This document shows, in pieces, positions 1-11,260 of a stretch of 64,000 nt of DNA. The stretch is taken from NCBI GenBank assembly GCA_014529385.2, contig CM043971.1, forward strand, positions 31,699,209-31,763,208, read 5' to 3'. Source of the stretch: Adiantum capillus-veneris. Lineage: Eukaryota; Streptophyta; Polypodiopsida; Polypodiales; Pteridaceae. Both the position numbers and the translations under genes were made by a program. Each line of letters opens with the position of its first letter. Position 1 is the first letter of the stretch. Below the pieces are notes generated by a model. That model had not been told where the DNA came from and searched no databases. It was given only the letters and a program-made list of their open reading frames with translations.

Positions 1-551
1 AGGACACATGTCAAGCTCCTCTCCATGCTGCCCTCATACGCTGCCTAAAGACTATTGGTTGATCCCTAGAGGGGTCCAATGACAATTTAGCTAATTAAAT
101 TAATTTATCATGCATTTACCAATTCCTCTCTCTCAAAGGGGAAAAGAGGACACTTGTCCTAAGGCAAGCATGGTTGCTTGATATGCACTATGCATGTGAT
201 TGGCTACGCTTGGAGGGGTCCAATCAAATGCAAGAATGAGCTACAAGGGGGGGTCGACCAAAGCAAGGTCTAAAGGAACCCAAAGATTGTATTGCATAAG
301 TCTCTCTTTGTATCAAGCCTATTGGAGGGGGGACCGGGCTCCACACAATATGGTCCTCAACTGCTGTCAAGTTCTCTAACTCTCTCTCTCTTACAAAAGT
401 ATTGTTCATGCCAAGTTAATTAAGTATAATGATTATGTTGCTACCACTAATTAAGTTCACCCTCTATTTTCTCAAAATAGTCTCATAAAGATGCTCACTA
501 TAGTTCTCTTAATTCCGCTATTCTCAATGTTCATAGGTGATTTACATTACA
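1..551 (+). mobile_element. Ty3/gypsy 5' LTR, 3' part only
   Basis: This is the downstream part of an LTR of the same family as the complete gypsy at 35170-44079 (compared in reverse complement). Shared stretches include a run with GGAGGGGGGACCGG near 325 and the ending TTACA, directly followed by a primer site. It has inverted CCAAT pairs near 53-82 and 203-230 like its relative. The upstream part lies outside the window or is lost. It looks old: many substitutions and internal deletions against the young copy. Confidence 0.8.
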
Positions 552-552
552 T

Positions 553-564
553 TGGTATTAGAGC
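553..564 (+). other. Primer-binding site, initiator-Met tRNA type
   Basis: TGGTATTAGAGC follows the LTR end by one base. It differs by one base from the TGGTATCAGAGC site used by the other LTR elements here. The leader after it (about 565-951) matches the leader of the gypsy at 35170-44079. Confidence 0.75.
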
Positions 565-951
565 TATTGTTTCTCTTTTCTTGCTTATGAAGAGAGGTCC
601 TTAAGTTGTCCATGAAAGGTTGGACCTGTTCATTGCAATAGGGTAAGTGGGACATGGATCTATTATCTTGGTTGAAAAGGACTTAGTTCGAGGTACACCA
701 TTGAGAATTATAGTCTTTATAATGGAGTCTCTCGGGGCTTGCCTTTGGCTTAACCATTATTGAGCTACTAGCAAGCTCAATAGGAACCATAATCAACCGA
801 GCAATGTTAGACCATGTCCACTAGTCTTTGCAATCAGCAGTCCATAAACCATGGGTGTGGCTGCTTGATAACTAATTTTCAAAGGTAAAGAAGAGTAGGG
901 ACTAAGGTTTTTGAGGGTACCAAAGCACAAAATAATTTATACATAATTAGC

Positions 952-1200
952 ATGGCTGACAATAACCAAGAGAGTAGAATGAATATTGACAACTTTGATT
1001 TTGCACATGAAGGTGCTAATGATGATGCCCCCATGTTTGTTATTTATCTTGTTACTAGGTTTCAACAAGCTATGGGAAACCCTGCTTTGCAAGCAAAGTT
1101 ACTCAACAACTTCGTGCTTACGGGATCTCCCTTCCTCTCCAAGAGGAGAGAGAGCTTGGGAGGCCTCTTGATGAGACTCCCAAAAGATGACTCTCTCCCA
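952..1200 (+). pseudogene. Ty3/gypsy gag, N-terminal fragment
   Basis: The frame opens with MADNNQESRMNIDNFDFAHE, close to the gag start MADNSKESEINVDNFDFAHE of the complete gypsy, and keeps the QQAMGNP block. Homology stops near 1200, where minus-strand copia integrase sequence begins, so only about 80 residues of gag survive. The RT-to-integrase piece at 4190-5808 has the same orientation and is probably the rest of this element, separated by the copia insertion and a deletion (inference). Confidence 0.75.
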
Positions 1201-1207
1201 CGACTAG

Positions 1208-3240
1208 TCAGAAATGCAATAAATTCATGAAACATATACTCCCCCCCTCGATCGGAATGGAGGGTGCCCATAGTACATTTTGAGACATTTTCAGCCATAG
1301 CCAAAAATTATTTGAAGCACATAAGTCCTTCGAACTTTGCTTGAACAGGATACACCCATGCATGCCTGGAGTAATTATCAATGAAAGCCACAAAGTAAAG
1401 GTAATTGCCCAAGGACAGAGTGTGCATTGGCCCACAAACATCGCAATGCACAAGCTGCAACCTACATGTGGCTCTAATTGAACCATCCTTTGGAAACTTC
1501 GAACGCTCCATCTTACCCAAAATACAGGCTTCACAAACATGTTTGACATGTGCTTCAAGAGGTGGCAAAAAAGCAACGATAGCAGATTTCTGCAAAGGCA
1601 GCAAACTGGCAACATTCAGATGCCCAAAACATGCATGCCAAAGTTTTGTATTTGAAACAGCCTTAGAATCCACAACTGCATTTGCAAAATTCTACCCACA
1701 CTCGTTATACAAAGTGAGCTTATACATCCCACGACATAATATGCATGGTGCAACAATCTCATCACAAAAACTGAGATCATGAACTATACATCTGCCATCC
1801 ACAAATTTCACAACAAGACCACGTCTAGCAAGTGCAGATATAGAAAAAAGATTCTTCTTGATCCCGAGTACATAAAGTGCATCAACAAGTGTGAAAGAAC
1901 TGCCATTCACAGCAGTCAGCACAATCTTTCCAACTCCCTTAACAGGATAAGAGGCATTGTTGGCACAAGTGACTGAATTTCCATGAGGGACATCCTTGAG
2001 AGAGGTAAACAAGTCACGATGAGAGGTAATATGCTTTGTAGCACTACTATCAAAGTACCACACTTCAGATTCTGCAGCAACTGACAAACATGCATCATGG
2101 ACAATAGGATCAAAGTACCACACTTCAGCTTCTGCAGCAACTGACAAACATGCATCATGGACAATAGGATCATAAGTGCACTCTGCACTAAAAGTCCATT
2201 CTACATTAACATTAGCATCACAGTCTCCTTTCACAGAAGACTCAACAATAGCTGCATTCGTAGTGGAACCAGCCTCTTTGGTCTTCAACTTGGGACACTG
2301 CTTGATCAAGTGATCATTAGCTTTACAATAATGGCAGCACATCTTCGTTTTTCTCTTATCACCAGACTTCCCAGACGAATTTCTGCCAACATAAGCATTA
2401 GGAACAAGTTATTTACCACTCGCAAAAGAACCATGAGAAGTGGCTACATTATTGTTACCACCTTTTCTTTGAGCAGCAATAAGACCTGTTCAACTGTACG
2501 CTGTCTAGTACTGTTTTTTCTGGAAAGTGACTCTTGCAACAGTAATGTGCATAATATATCAAACTTGAAAACTTCAGGAGTTCCTTGGGTCATAAGTCTC
2601 CAAGTACTAGCAAAAGTCTGGTAAGAATCTAGCAAGGCATCAATAACAGTTTGCACAAGGGAGCTGTCTAAAATGACTTCGCATGCAAAAATAAGTTGCT
2701 CATTGATATCCTTGACACCAGCAAGGAAAGTTTCCATGTCATCTTCCTCATGCATAATCTTCGACTCTAGCTCTTTACGCAGCAATGCAATTTTTGCCTC
2801 ATTGCGACTTGCATAAAGACCATGAAGAATATCCCAAGCCTGTTTTACAGATTTCACTGAACGAATGTGGGGAGTAATAGTGCGCTTCACAGACAACACA
2901 ATCAATGCATGAGCCTGTAAATATTATACATCCCTACCTCGTTGTTTAGCCATAGGCAGAACAGCTCTGGCAATATCAATCCTGCCACCGAAATTGCAAC
3001 GTCCTCAACATCGTGTACATCCTCAGAACCAAGACGTATTTCAATTCCTTACACAATGTTCCAAACTCCCTTTGACACAAGGATATGTTGCATCATGCAA
3101 GCCCCCATAGGGTAATTTTCCCCATCGAATCTGTCCTCATCAATAAACATCTTGAACACATCTATGTTGTTGTTGGCCAGACGAATGCTTGCACTTGATG
3201 TGAAAACTGCCCGAAAAGAGGAGAAACAAAGCGGAAACAA
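1208..3240 (-). pseudogene. copia A gag-pol remnant
   Basis: Minus-strand pieces in order: gag N-terminus (3240-3049, FDGENYPMGACMMQHILVSK); gag core of UBN2 type (2905-2444, KQAWDILHGLYASRNEAK); zinc knuckle CHYCKANDHLIKQC near 2330; protease WYFDSSATKHITS near 2040, with DSSAT where copia proteases usually have DSGAS or DSGAT; pre-integrase WHACFGHLN near 1640; integrase with HCDVCGPM and later LHSDRGGEYMFHEF. Frames change between pieces and in-frame stops occur. In the living element the products would be a capsid protein and an aspartic protease/integrase polyprotein. Family assignment is firm; function is lost. Confidence 0.85.
2051..2170. repeat. 60-bp tandem duplication inside copia A
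   Basis: Two head-to-tail 60-bp copies with almost no differences. In the coding strand they repeat the segment DPIVHDACLSVAAE(A/S)EVWYF just before the protease active site. Twenty codons long, the duplication keeps frame. Confidence 0.9.
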
Positions 3241-3526
3241 TACGTGCTATATAGCACAAACCGTAGAAGAGTGTAAGGGACCTTTTATGCAATAAGCGGC
3301 ACTAACAAAATTTTTGCACAAAATAACAAAATAACATGTGCAATACTACCTGTAGTGTAAACGGAGGCCGAAATGAGCCCGAATAAAAAATCTGAGGAGA
3401 CAAAGCTCTACAAGCTTATCCAAAACATTTATCGACCTACACGCTTGCCAAACCTCACAGAAATCGAAGAAAGTGAGCAGACGTGTGTTGGAGTTGCTGG
3501 TGACTAAGCCCGGGAGGATGCAACCT

Positions 3527-3538
3527 GCTCTGATACCA
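3527..3538 (-). other. Primer-binding site of copia A
   Basis: GCTCTGATACCA on the plus strand is the reverse complement of TGGTATCAGAGC, the exact initiator-Met tRNA type site, two bases inside the LTR edge at 3541. Confidence 0.85.
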
Positions 3539-3540
3539 AT

Positions 3541-3768
3541 TGTTAATTAGGATTGCAGGAAAACACACATACCTTGGAGAAGAAGAAGGAAGCTCAAGGC
3601 ACACAACAGAGAGTGTATTACTTAATGTGTGATGGAAAGATGAGATAGCCCTAGAGTGATGGGTGTATATACAGTGCACGGGGGGAAAAACCTCCTAGTG
3701 AGGGAAAAATGCCCCGACGGTCTTAAGTGTGTTCACACACATCACTACACCACATCTATATTGTAACA
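3541..3768 (-). repeat. copia A 5' LTR (228 bp)
   Basis: Begins TGTTA and ends TAACA, a five-base terminal inverted repeat, with the primer site directly inside. The 3' partner LTR is absent. It contains a TGTATATACAG stretch near 3663 that may include the promoter core in the minus direction (inference). Confidence 0.75.
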
Positions 3769-4049
3769 AGCATCAAGAGCATTGAAGGTATTTTTTTCTA
3801 TTAATCACAATGATAAATCGAGTTAACCTGTTGTGAGGAGCTTAAACTCCTTAATCCTAATGAAATCTTGGTTATGGTGCCATTAACGACCCGCTTTGAT
3901 TATTGAGAAAGCTTTACTTGAGGTCTGTTTATGCTCGTGGTGATTGTTGAAGTTATTTTCATTTGTTGTTCTCTCTCACACACATCTCTCACAGCCAGAG
4001 GCCCCATGCCTTCCTGGCTCACCTTCGAACACATATCCCTCGACACCGT
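3769..4049. other. Unassigned spacer
   Basis: No supported gene. AT-rich sequence between the copia A LTR and a MITE-like piece; no match to other parts of the window was noticed. Confidence 0.5.
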
Positions 4050-4193
4050 AAAATAAAATTGGAAAAAAAAATATAGATTGAATAGGAAAAGGGTGTAATT
4101 TATTTGTCAAAAATTCATAGATAAGGATTTTTATAAATGTCCTTGAACGCACGCAATATACACAATTTATACATAGTGATCCCCGCAAGAGGA
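4050..4193. mobile_element. MITE remnant, right-hand part
   Basis: Resembles the right half of the 247-bp MITE at 26424-26670: both have an A-rich tract, then CAGATAAGG-like sequence, CTTGAACGCACG, and an end of the form CATAGTGA followed by CCCC and GAG. The left end is not recognisable here. It abuts gypsy RT sequence at about 4190. Confidence 0.55.
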
Positions 4194-5808
4194 TAGCGCT
4201 TGAAGATATTCATAAGACGACCTTTCGAACAACTTTTGGCCTATATGAATTTTCGGTACTCCATTTTGGACTTACCAATGCATTGACTACCTTTTTTCGA
4301 ATGATGGAAAGGCTCTTCAAACCTCATCAAAGCTTCACGAGAGTGTTCTTTGACGACATCATCATGTACTCGAAGGCTATTGAGGAGCATAAGCAGCATC
4401 TTCTTATAAGATTTTAAGTTTTGAGAGACAATAAACTTCACAATAGTTAAAATAAAAGTGTGTTGTTCTTAAAAGAGATTCAATATTTAGGTCATACTAT
4501 CTCTCAAGGAGGGATCCGAATGGACCTTGCAAACCTGGAGGTAATAAAAGAATGGCCTATACCAATGATCTACACAAATTAAGAAGCTTTATGGGAATGT
4601 GTACATATTATAGACACTTTATAGAAAAATTCTCGTTCATAGCAAGCCCATTGTATGATTTGACTAAAACGATTGTTAAATTTGTATGGACCACAAAAGA
4701 GAATGAAGCTTTTGAAAATTCAAAGACATAGCTTATCTCTCAACCCATGCATTACCAAACCTCTCAAAGCCTTTTGAGGTCCAGTGTGATGCTTGTGGAC
4801 AATGCCTTGGAGCTGTTAAACTTCAAGAAGGGCATGTCATAGCATATGAAAGTAGGAGATTGGATGACCAAGAAAAGAATCTAGGCATATATGAAAAAGA
4901 GCTTTTAGCTATCTTACATGCTCTACATGCTTGGAAGAATTATCTCCTAGGCACTCTATTTGTTTTGCGCACGGATCAAAGTCTTGAATACTTTTTGATG
5001 CAAACTAAATGAAGTGATAAGCAAATGAGATGGGCAAATACTCTCTCACAATTTAGATGGTAAGCACAACCAAGTGGCCGATGCACTTTCACGAAGGCCA
5101 AGGGTGAATGCTATATCAATAGCTACTCACAATGACCTATCATCTATGATAGATGAGTACGATATAGATCCAAAATTCAAAGATGTAATGTCCGCTATTG
5201 CACTAGGGAAGAAAGAAGAACCATACAATGTGCAAGATGGTTATCTTCTCTATGGCAACAAATTATGTGTTACACATAATTTACGTGAAAAGGTTATGTA
5301 CAAATCTCATGCTCCACCTTATGCAGGCATAGAGGTATTTGATCTACTCTCAAGGGGGGTAGAGATGTTACTTTTATTGGCCAACAATGAAGGAAAACAT
5401 ACCGGACTATGTTGCCAAATGCATTGTATGTCAAAAGACAAAGTATGATAGAGGGAAGCAGCTTGGCTTGCTTCAGCCATTGCCTATACCTGATTCCCCA
5501 TGGGAAAGTATATCCATTGATTTCATCTTTGGATTACCCAAGTCCATACATGGGAACAAAGGAATATGGACAATAGTAGATCGGTTTAGAAAAAAAGCGC
5601 ATTTTATACCGGTCAAAAAGACTATTAAAACACACCATATGGAAACCCTCTTTATCTCATAGGCCTTTAAGTACCATGGCTTATCAACATCTAAAGTATC
5701 TGATAGACATCCAAGAATGAATAGCAATTTTTGGAAGGGTCTCTTTGAGAATTTGGGTACTAAGTTGAATTTCTCCTCGGCCTATCACCCACAAACGAAT
5801 GGTTGAAG
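4190..5808 (+). pseudogene. Ty3/gypsy pol remnant (RT, RNase H, integrase)
   Basis: Plus-strand translation in changing frames gives RT from the block after YHQIR (…KTTFRTTFGLYEF), the catalytic FFDDIIMYS near 4350, RNase H with VQCDACGQCLGA near 4790, a tether ending ADALSRRP near 5080, the integrase zinc-binding region with KCIVCQKTKYDRGKQ near 5430, and the catalytic core starting SIDFIFGLPKS near 5515. It ends at the conserved YHPQTNG motif at about 5805. The window's complete gypsy is clearly the same family. Multiple stops and frameshifts show it is dead. It is probably the continuation of the 1-1200 gypsy. Confidence 0.85.
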
Positions 5809-6301
5809 GTCCAACACGTCAACCATTGCCTTGACGCATCCTTCATGATTCTGGAATGTTTGTGCAATATTACAAGCCCTCTTTAGCACTAGTAATGGGG
5901 GCCGCCACTGTATTGGTCCCCTTACCTTAGTTATAGGAAGTAGCAATTTATGTGATGTAATGCAGACTCTCTCTCCCCCCCCCCCTCTCTCTCTCTCTCT
6001 TCATTCGAGCAGAATCTTGTCACCTCTTTTGTAGCCACGAAATGACGTGCCATCAACTTTGCTTCCACTTGCAATGCATTACCATGACCACCAGCATAGC
6101 ACTCATGTGCTCTCTCCACCTCGATTAGTGATTTCGTGCTTGAGAGAGTTGGCTATTTAGTAAGGTCTCTCCCACTACCATGCCCTTGGTTTCTTGACAC
6201 GCCACCTTTGCATTCAGCACCAATGGCCACGATTGGCCCTGCCATGCCCACCATCTCTTCATATTAGTTGTAAAAGCAACTGCCCTTATCTTTCTCATCT
6301 G

Positions 6302-6376
<75 letters not shown>

Positions 6377-8020
6377 ACAAAGGATGTTGTGGCTGGATGG
6401 ACTTGGCTAGAGAACGTAGATGCCAACATGTGGTAGGACGTCTCCTCTCTCTCACACACCTCTCCCAAGTCCAAGCGCGGATATTGCTTGAAGCTATCAG
6501 AGCTACCACAACTCACATTTGCAGCTACATGTAGAGCTTTCCTTATGTCAAGCTGCCTTGTCGCCTTGTGAAAACTCAACATTCCTAGTGCTAAGAGATG
6601 TTTCGCACTAAGCGAGGGTTAACCCCCGCTCTGCATGTCATGTTTGATTTTCTCTACCCCCTTCCTCTCTTAGTAACTCTGCCAAAAGAGGCGGAGTTAC
6701 ATAAACCAACGCCAGGATGCGGTTTCATCCACAAGAAGACAATGATGATGCCGTCACCTTCACCCCCAGGCTTGATGTGTGCGAAACACCTCTAGCTCTA
6801 CCAAAAACGACATAGTTGGCTCTCATCGGTAACATTTGAAAAGAAAGGATGAAGCGCTTAACTCCCTTGCAACTGTTGTAGTTCAAAAAACTTGGCCCTC
6901 CTTGGCGTGCGAAAGCACTCTAAAGTGCATGGGCTTTACCATTCTAATTTCTATAGTTTTAGATGGTGGGCTCCAAAAGATGTTATCATCCATAGTCTGC
7001 ACTCTCTTTGGATTTGGACTGACATTCTTAGCTCAAGAGACCATGTGTCAGCATGACACCATTGGGCGATGGCCAGCTTGCTAAAGTTAGGCAGAGGGGG
7101 AGGGGGGCACACGAGGGCACCCCATGGTAGGGCCCTAAGTATAGACATTGTAGGCCCTTGAGCCTTGACGTTTTGACATTTCTTGTAGTTCTTAAATTGG
7201 AGAAACCGAACTTTTACACTAGTTTTTTTTTAGCATTATTATTAAGCCCTTCTCTTTGTTAATTTCTAGACAATATGAAAAAAAAAAATCGCGACTTGAG
7301 TAATGTATGTGATGAGAAATTTCTTAGGTAAATTTTTCTTAATAACTATCTGCAATACTCAATATGCTTAATTCGTCTATTATTTATTCTAATAAAGAAT
7401 TTCGTGAAGAAAATAAAGCACCAGTAGATAAGGCATTTTGTCAGCCGTTTCTTAGATAAATTTTCATAATTAGCTACAAAATTCACCTTCCTCTGAATTG
7501 CTTCTATTATTTCATTTCCTTTGAATTTTGGCTCCTTTTCAATGGTCGCTTAAAATATTCTTTTTTCCGAGATAGCAATGAGCGTATCTAATTTTTAATT
7601 TCAAAGCTGATTTTTCAAACGACGAAATAATAAACTATAAAAATAAAACAATGCAGCGGGTGACCCGGCGCGACACCCGCAGAGAAGAGAAAAATAGCAA
7701 TTGACCTTTGGACCGTCTCCAATTTGACGGTATCGTTAGAATAGCTGCTTGATTTGACGGAGCAGCTAGAATTAGCCCCACCTGCCCTGCCCTGCCCTCC
7801 AGCACTTCCATTTTTAGAGAAGAGGAGTCAGGAGTCAGGACTACCTTGCCGCTCTCGCTGTTTGGGCTTTTCATCGCCAAGGCTCGTGAAGAAGGTGCCC
7901 ACTCGCCATCGCCAGAGCTCGCGACGAGGGTGGCCACTTCTTACCTGCGATTGACATCGCTTCTACAGTCCGATAGGCGGAAGGACTTCCTCTCTGCGGC
8001 TCAAACTCTACTTTGGAGGC
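5809..8020. other. No supported gene; region upstream of the FLZ gene
   Basis: Several open frames of 60-100 codons occur on both strands but none shows a recognisable domain. The stretch holds a CT/poly-C tract near 5971-6001 and a GA microsatellite at about 6304-6375. The last few hundred bases are probably 5' flank or leader of the gene starting near 8021 (inference). Confidence 0.5.
6304..6375. repeat. (GA)n microsatellite
   Basis: About 72 bases of uninterrupted GA dinucleotide. The Ser/Leu and Arg/Glu open frames through it are artefacts of the repeat. Confidence 0.95.
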
Positions 8021-9247
8021 ATGCTTGGTTGGTGCCCTCACCCTTCTCTTCAGAACAGAGCTTCTGCCGGTCGGACTTGTCTCTCACAGAGTCATGAAAT
8101 TGTTCAATTCTCTCCCTTTCTCGATGAGAAGCCTGTGCTTCAACCTCCTCATCAAACTGTGATTGGTTTTGATCTCGGTGTTGATGTCGAAACCAGTAAG
8201 AGCTTGAATACTCAAGCTTGCGACAGCCCCCGCTCTGTTCTTAAATCTCATCACCCACAGTCGGCCTCTCCCCGTTCGCCTCTATCTGCCCTTGGGAGCC
8301 TACTTGCTGATCGTGGATGTAGAGGGAGCAATGTCGTCAAAGGTGAGGAATCTGCTGCAGATAAGCATGCTTATCATCAGAATATATTGAAGAGGGAGGA
8401 TGCTACATGTGGTGCTGAAAGGGTATGTACATACAATACGTTGGACTCAGGTGCAGTCTCCAAACATAGCAGAGCCAGAGCTTCAAAGAATCGGATAAGG
8501 GGGAGAGAGTCTCCCTATGATGTGTGCAGAGAGGTTCATGGTATCTGTCGTTTTGGTACAATTCTGAGCAGTGATGATGAAGATGAATGCTGTGATAAGG
8601 AAATTGACATCTCTATGTCCATTTTTTCTACTGCTTCCCCTGTTTCACGTCACTCTGTGTTCTGTGATCGAACACTGGACTTTCTCAGCAAGTGCTTCCG
8701 ATGTATGCGACAGCTCCAGGATGGGAAGGATATCTTTATGTACAGGTAATGCTCTATCCTCATTGTTTGTAAATGTAGAGTATCAAGGGGAGTAATCAAG
8801 CTTGAGCGCATACAACATGATGCAATTCAGTACGCTACATGTCTCAGAGTTGTTGTGCAAGAGCTTAGCTTGCCGTATAATTGTGACCAAATACAAGTTG
8901 AAAGTGCAGATCATGCGATCACGTTAAGAAGTTCTTAATGAGGTTCAGCATTTCAAGCATTGTGCTAAAGGGCTTGTTTGATAAAATTTTCCTGTGAAGA
9001 AGTGTGTGAAGCTTTGTATCATCATCCACATTTTTTGAGTTCAAATTATGGCTTTTTTGAAAGGGAGGTACTGAGATTTGTGGTAATTTCCAGGGGCGAT
9101 CAAGCATTCTGCTCTCAGGAATGCCGATACAAGCAAATTGTTGCCGACGATCGCAAGCATAGAAGCCCAGTGGTAACACCTTGTTTTTCTGGAGTCAGAA
9201 ATGACCACAGAAGCGTGGTGAGGCCAACACAAGCTGCTTTTGCGTAG
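8021..9247 (+). CDS. FLZ (FCS-like zinc finger, DUF581) protein, two exons
   Basis: Exon 1 runs 8021-8745 and exon 2 runs 9094-9247, joined across a 348-bp GT-AG intron in phase 2; the product is about 292 residues. The splice rebuilds an FLZ finger: CFRC at about residues 225-228, then KDIFMYR, then GDQAFCSQECRYKQI, i.e. C-x2-C, 19 residues, C-x3-C with the family's FCS and CR signatures. FLZ proteins are land-plant adaptor proteins, several of which bind SnRK1 kinase; that role is from the family, not from this sequence. The upstream part is Ser-rich (SPRSPLSALGSLLAD) with an acidic DDEDE patch near residue 185. The first ATG after an in-frame stop at 7952 was taken as start; an extra upstream exon is possible. 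It is the only host gene I recognise here, with no stops in either exon. Confidence 0.85.
8746..9093 (+). other. Intron of the FLZ gene
   Basis: Donor AG|GTAATG and acceptor TTTCCAG|GGGC. The junction falls between MYR and GDQAF, inside the zinc finger. Without splicing the frame ends three codons past the donor and the second Cys pair is lost. Confidence 0.85.
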
Positions 9248-10955
9248 CACTAAGTATATACATGTGGTTTGTACATATATGTAAAAAGCGATGTGGAATT
9301 GAGTTTTGGCGAGTGTCGCAAAGCGAACCCCTTTTCAAAGCGATGATGAGGACACAGCGCATTACAATTTTGCATCATACAAGCAAAATTCTGATTGTAT
9401 GCATTGAGATTTTTAGCCTCTTAGGGTGGAGAGTATGGGATATATGCTTTATTTGTACAGGCACTTCGCCATTCAAAACCTGGCCAGAGTGAAGCAAAAG
9501 GGCCAGAATGCTCAATATGCTTGTATGGAGTCAGATTCCTTGGAATGGAGAGGGGTCTTTTGCAAGGAAAAATGATGTTTGTTTGGATGTGGTTTAAATG
9601 TTTTGGAATACTAGTCACTTTCGAAATGTCATTGTTTTCCCTAGTTATGTATGTACGGTGTGTGCATAGTCATCTGTATGCTCAATCCCGGAGAGCCACT
9701 CTTGAATGTACTCTAGTGACTCTAAAACCAAACAATTTAAGCAGTAAAAAAAGGCAAGAACAATGGGGAATGCTCGATGGTTAACAGTGTATGGTAATGA
9801 ACTGCATATCTTTACCTCTAGGGCAGACTAATGAAAGGACGGGCCCTAAAACTTGGACAATGTTTAAATACACGCACTGTATCTTTTCCTTATTTGAATT
9901 ATTTGAACTTTTGATGAGGCTGGAATTTTGTATGTAAGAGTATCGCATCAACTATCTTTCGACAGAATTTTGATTCAAAATCTTTGGTAGATCAAACCTG
10001 TACGAATTGAGATTCCTAAACCGGATCCTCTAACCTATTTATTTGCTGGCTCTTGAAAGGAAGGATTGCATACATAGTAAGAGCGGGTTTAGACTGCACA
10101 AAAGTAATCAGTCCATCCCTGCCTTGTCAATACTCGAGTATTCAAAGAGTACGCAGAACTGCACTTGCATCCGTGGCATCAAGAAGCAGGACTGGTCTTT
10201 TGCAGATTTTACGCTTTTTACATCGAAAAGAGCATTGACGCTTTGCATGTTTGGGGTGGTGAGGTTGCCCATGAAGGTGGTGAGTTTGGATGAATGAAAG
10301 TGTCCCACAATGACCTGATAATCCTCTTGGGCATGCAGTCTGAACTCCCCTTGAGCTGAAATATGAGATTCTAGTCCTTGCTTGCCATGAAAGTTGTGTC
10401 CTCAGTATTCTAAAAGTTATTGATGCATTGTGGCGGGGAGAGGTGAATCAAACATTGTTCTTTGACCTGAAACTATGTTGATAGGAGGACAAGTACCAAC
10501 AACACCCCGCTTCTTACAGTTCCCACGTCGACCATACTCATTTGCCAAGCTCTGAGCTTTTGGCTTTCAGTCGAAAGGGATGACCAGTTGGCATAGGAGA
10601 GGGAGGGTTTCCCTCGTCTGTGCAGTAACTCGAGAAAATTTGTTGAGGTCTCTATGGAGGAGACAAGACAATTCAGTGATAGGACTTGAAAGACACCCTA
10701 TTCTTTCAAAAGATTCGAAGGGCACCCTATTTTTTCGCAAGACAGGCACTCCGGAGTAATACCCTTTCCTATGAAAGAGCCGATTTTCATTTTTCCCTTC
10801 TCATGACAAAATATTACAAAGTTCTATAATAATTTTTTTCTTACTTAGCAACATGCTAGCAAAGTATACATGAAGGCAAATATGTGTGGTGAACAGTGTA
10901 AGTTGGGTTTCTGTTTCCAAAATGGTAGCGTTGGTCAAAACATTCTCCACTAGCT
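9248..10955. other. No supported gene; downstream flank of the FLZ gene
   Basis: Probably starts with the 3' untranslated region. Open frames of 60-90 codons exist but show no domain, and no transposon homology was noticed. Confidence 0.45.
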
Positions 10956-10961
10956 TTTTGA

Positions 10962-11260
10962 CATACTATTTTCCTATTTTCAATGCTATAGCATGTCTTT
11001 TTTTTCCTAAATTAGATGGAACATCTTAATGTAAACCCCTTCCATTGGCAGATACCTTATTTTGTTTACCTTTCCTATACAAGGGTGATTTTTAAATGAG
11101 CCCTTACAATGACATATATGACATTTTACTTTTCTTGTTTTCAATGCTATAGCATGTGCATTCTAAATATGAGCATCTCAATGTATTCTCCTTCTATTGG
11201 AAGAGACCTTATTTAATTCCCCTTTTCTATAGAGGAGCAATTTTTTAGCAAGCCCTTCTA
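10962..11260. repeat. Diverged tandem duplication, about 155 bp x 2
   Basis: 10962-11109 and 11120-11260 align along their length: both have TTTTCAATGCTATAGCATGT, then CATCT(T/C)AATGTA, then CC(A/T)CTTC-like CTTCCATTGG / CTTCTATTGG, ACCTTATTT, and AGCCCTT near the end. They differ at many positions, so the duplication is old. Confidence 0.7.

Larger units (their letters stand above)
1202..3768 (-). mobile_element. Ty1/copia element A, truncated (5' LTR to integrase)
   Basis: On the minus strand, in order: LTR (3768-3541), primer site, gag, CCHC knuckle, protease, GAG-pre-integrase and the first part of integrase. The sequence stops inside integrase at about 1205, against gypsy gag. Reverse transcriptase, RNase H and the 3' LTR are missing, so no paired LTR or target duplication can be checked. 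The reading frame is broken in several places. It is a dead remnant. Confidence 0.85.

Noticed and set aside
6264-6582. Ser/Leu-rich minus-strand proteins over the GA repeat
   Set aside because: They are translations of a dinucleotide repeat.
7635-7954. Upstream exon of the FLZ gene at 7754-7954
   Set aside because: It is in the same frame but ends in a stop at 7952, and no convincing donor/acceptor pair joins it to 8021; left open rather than annotated.
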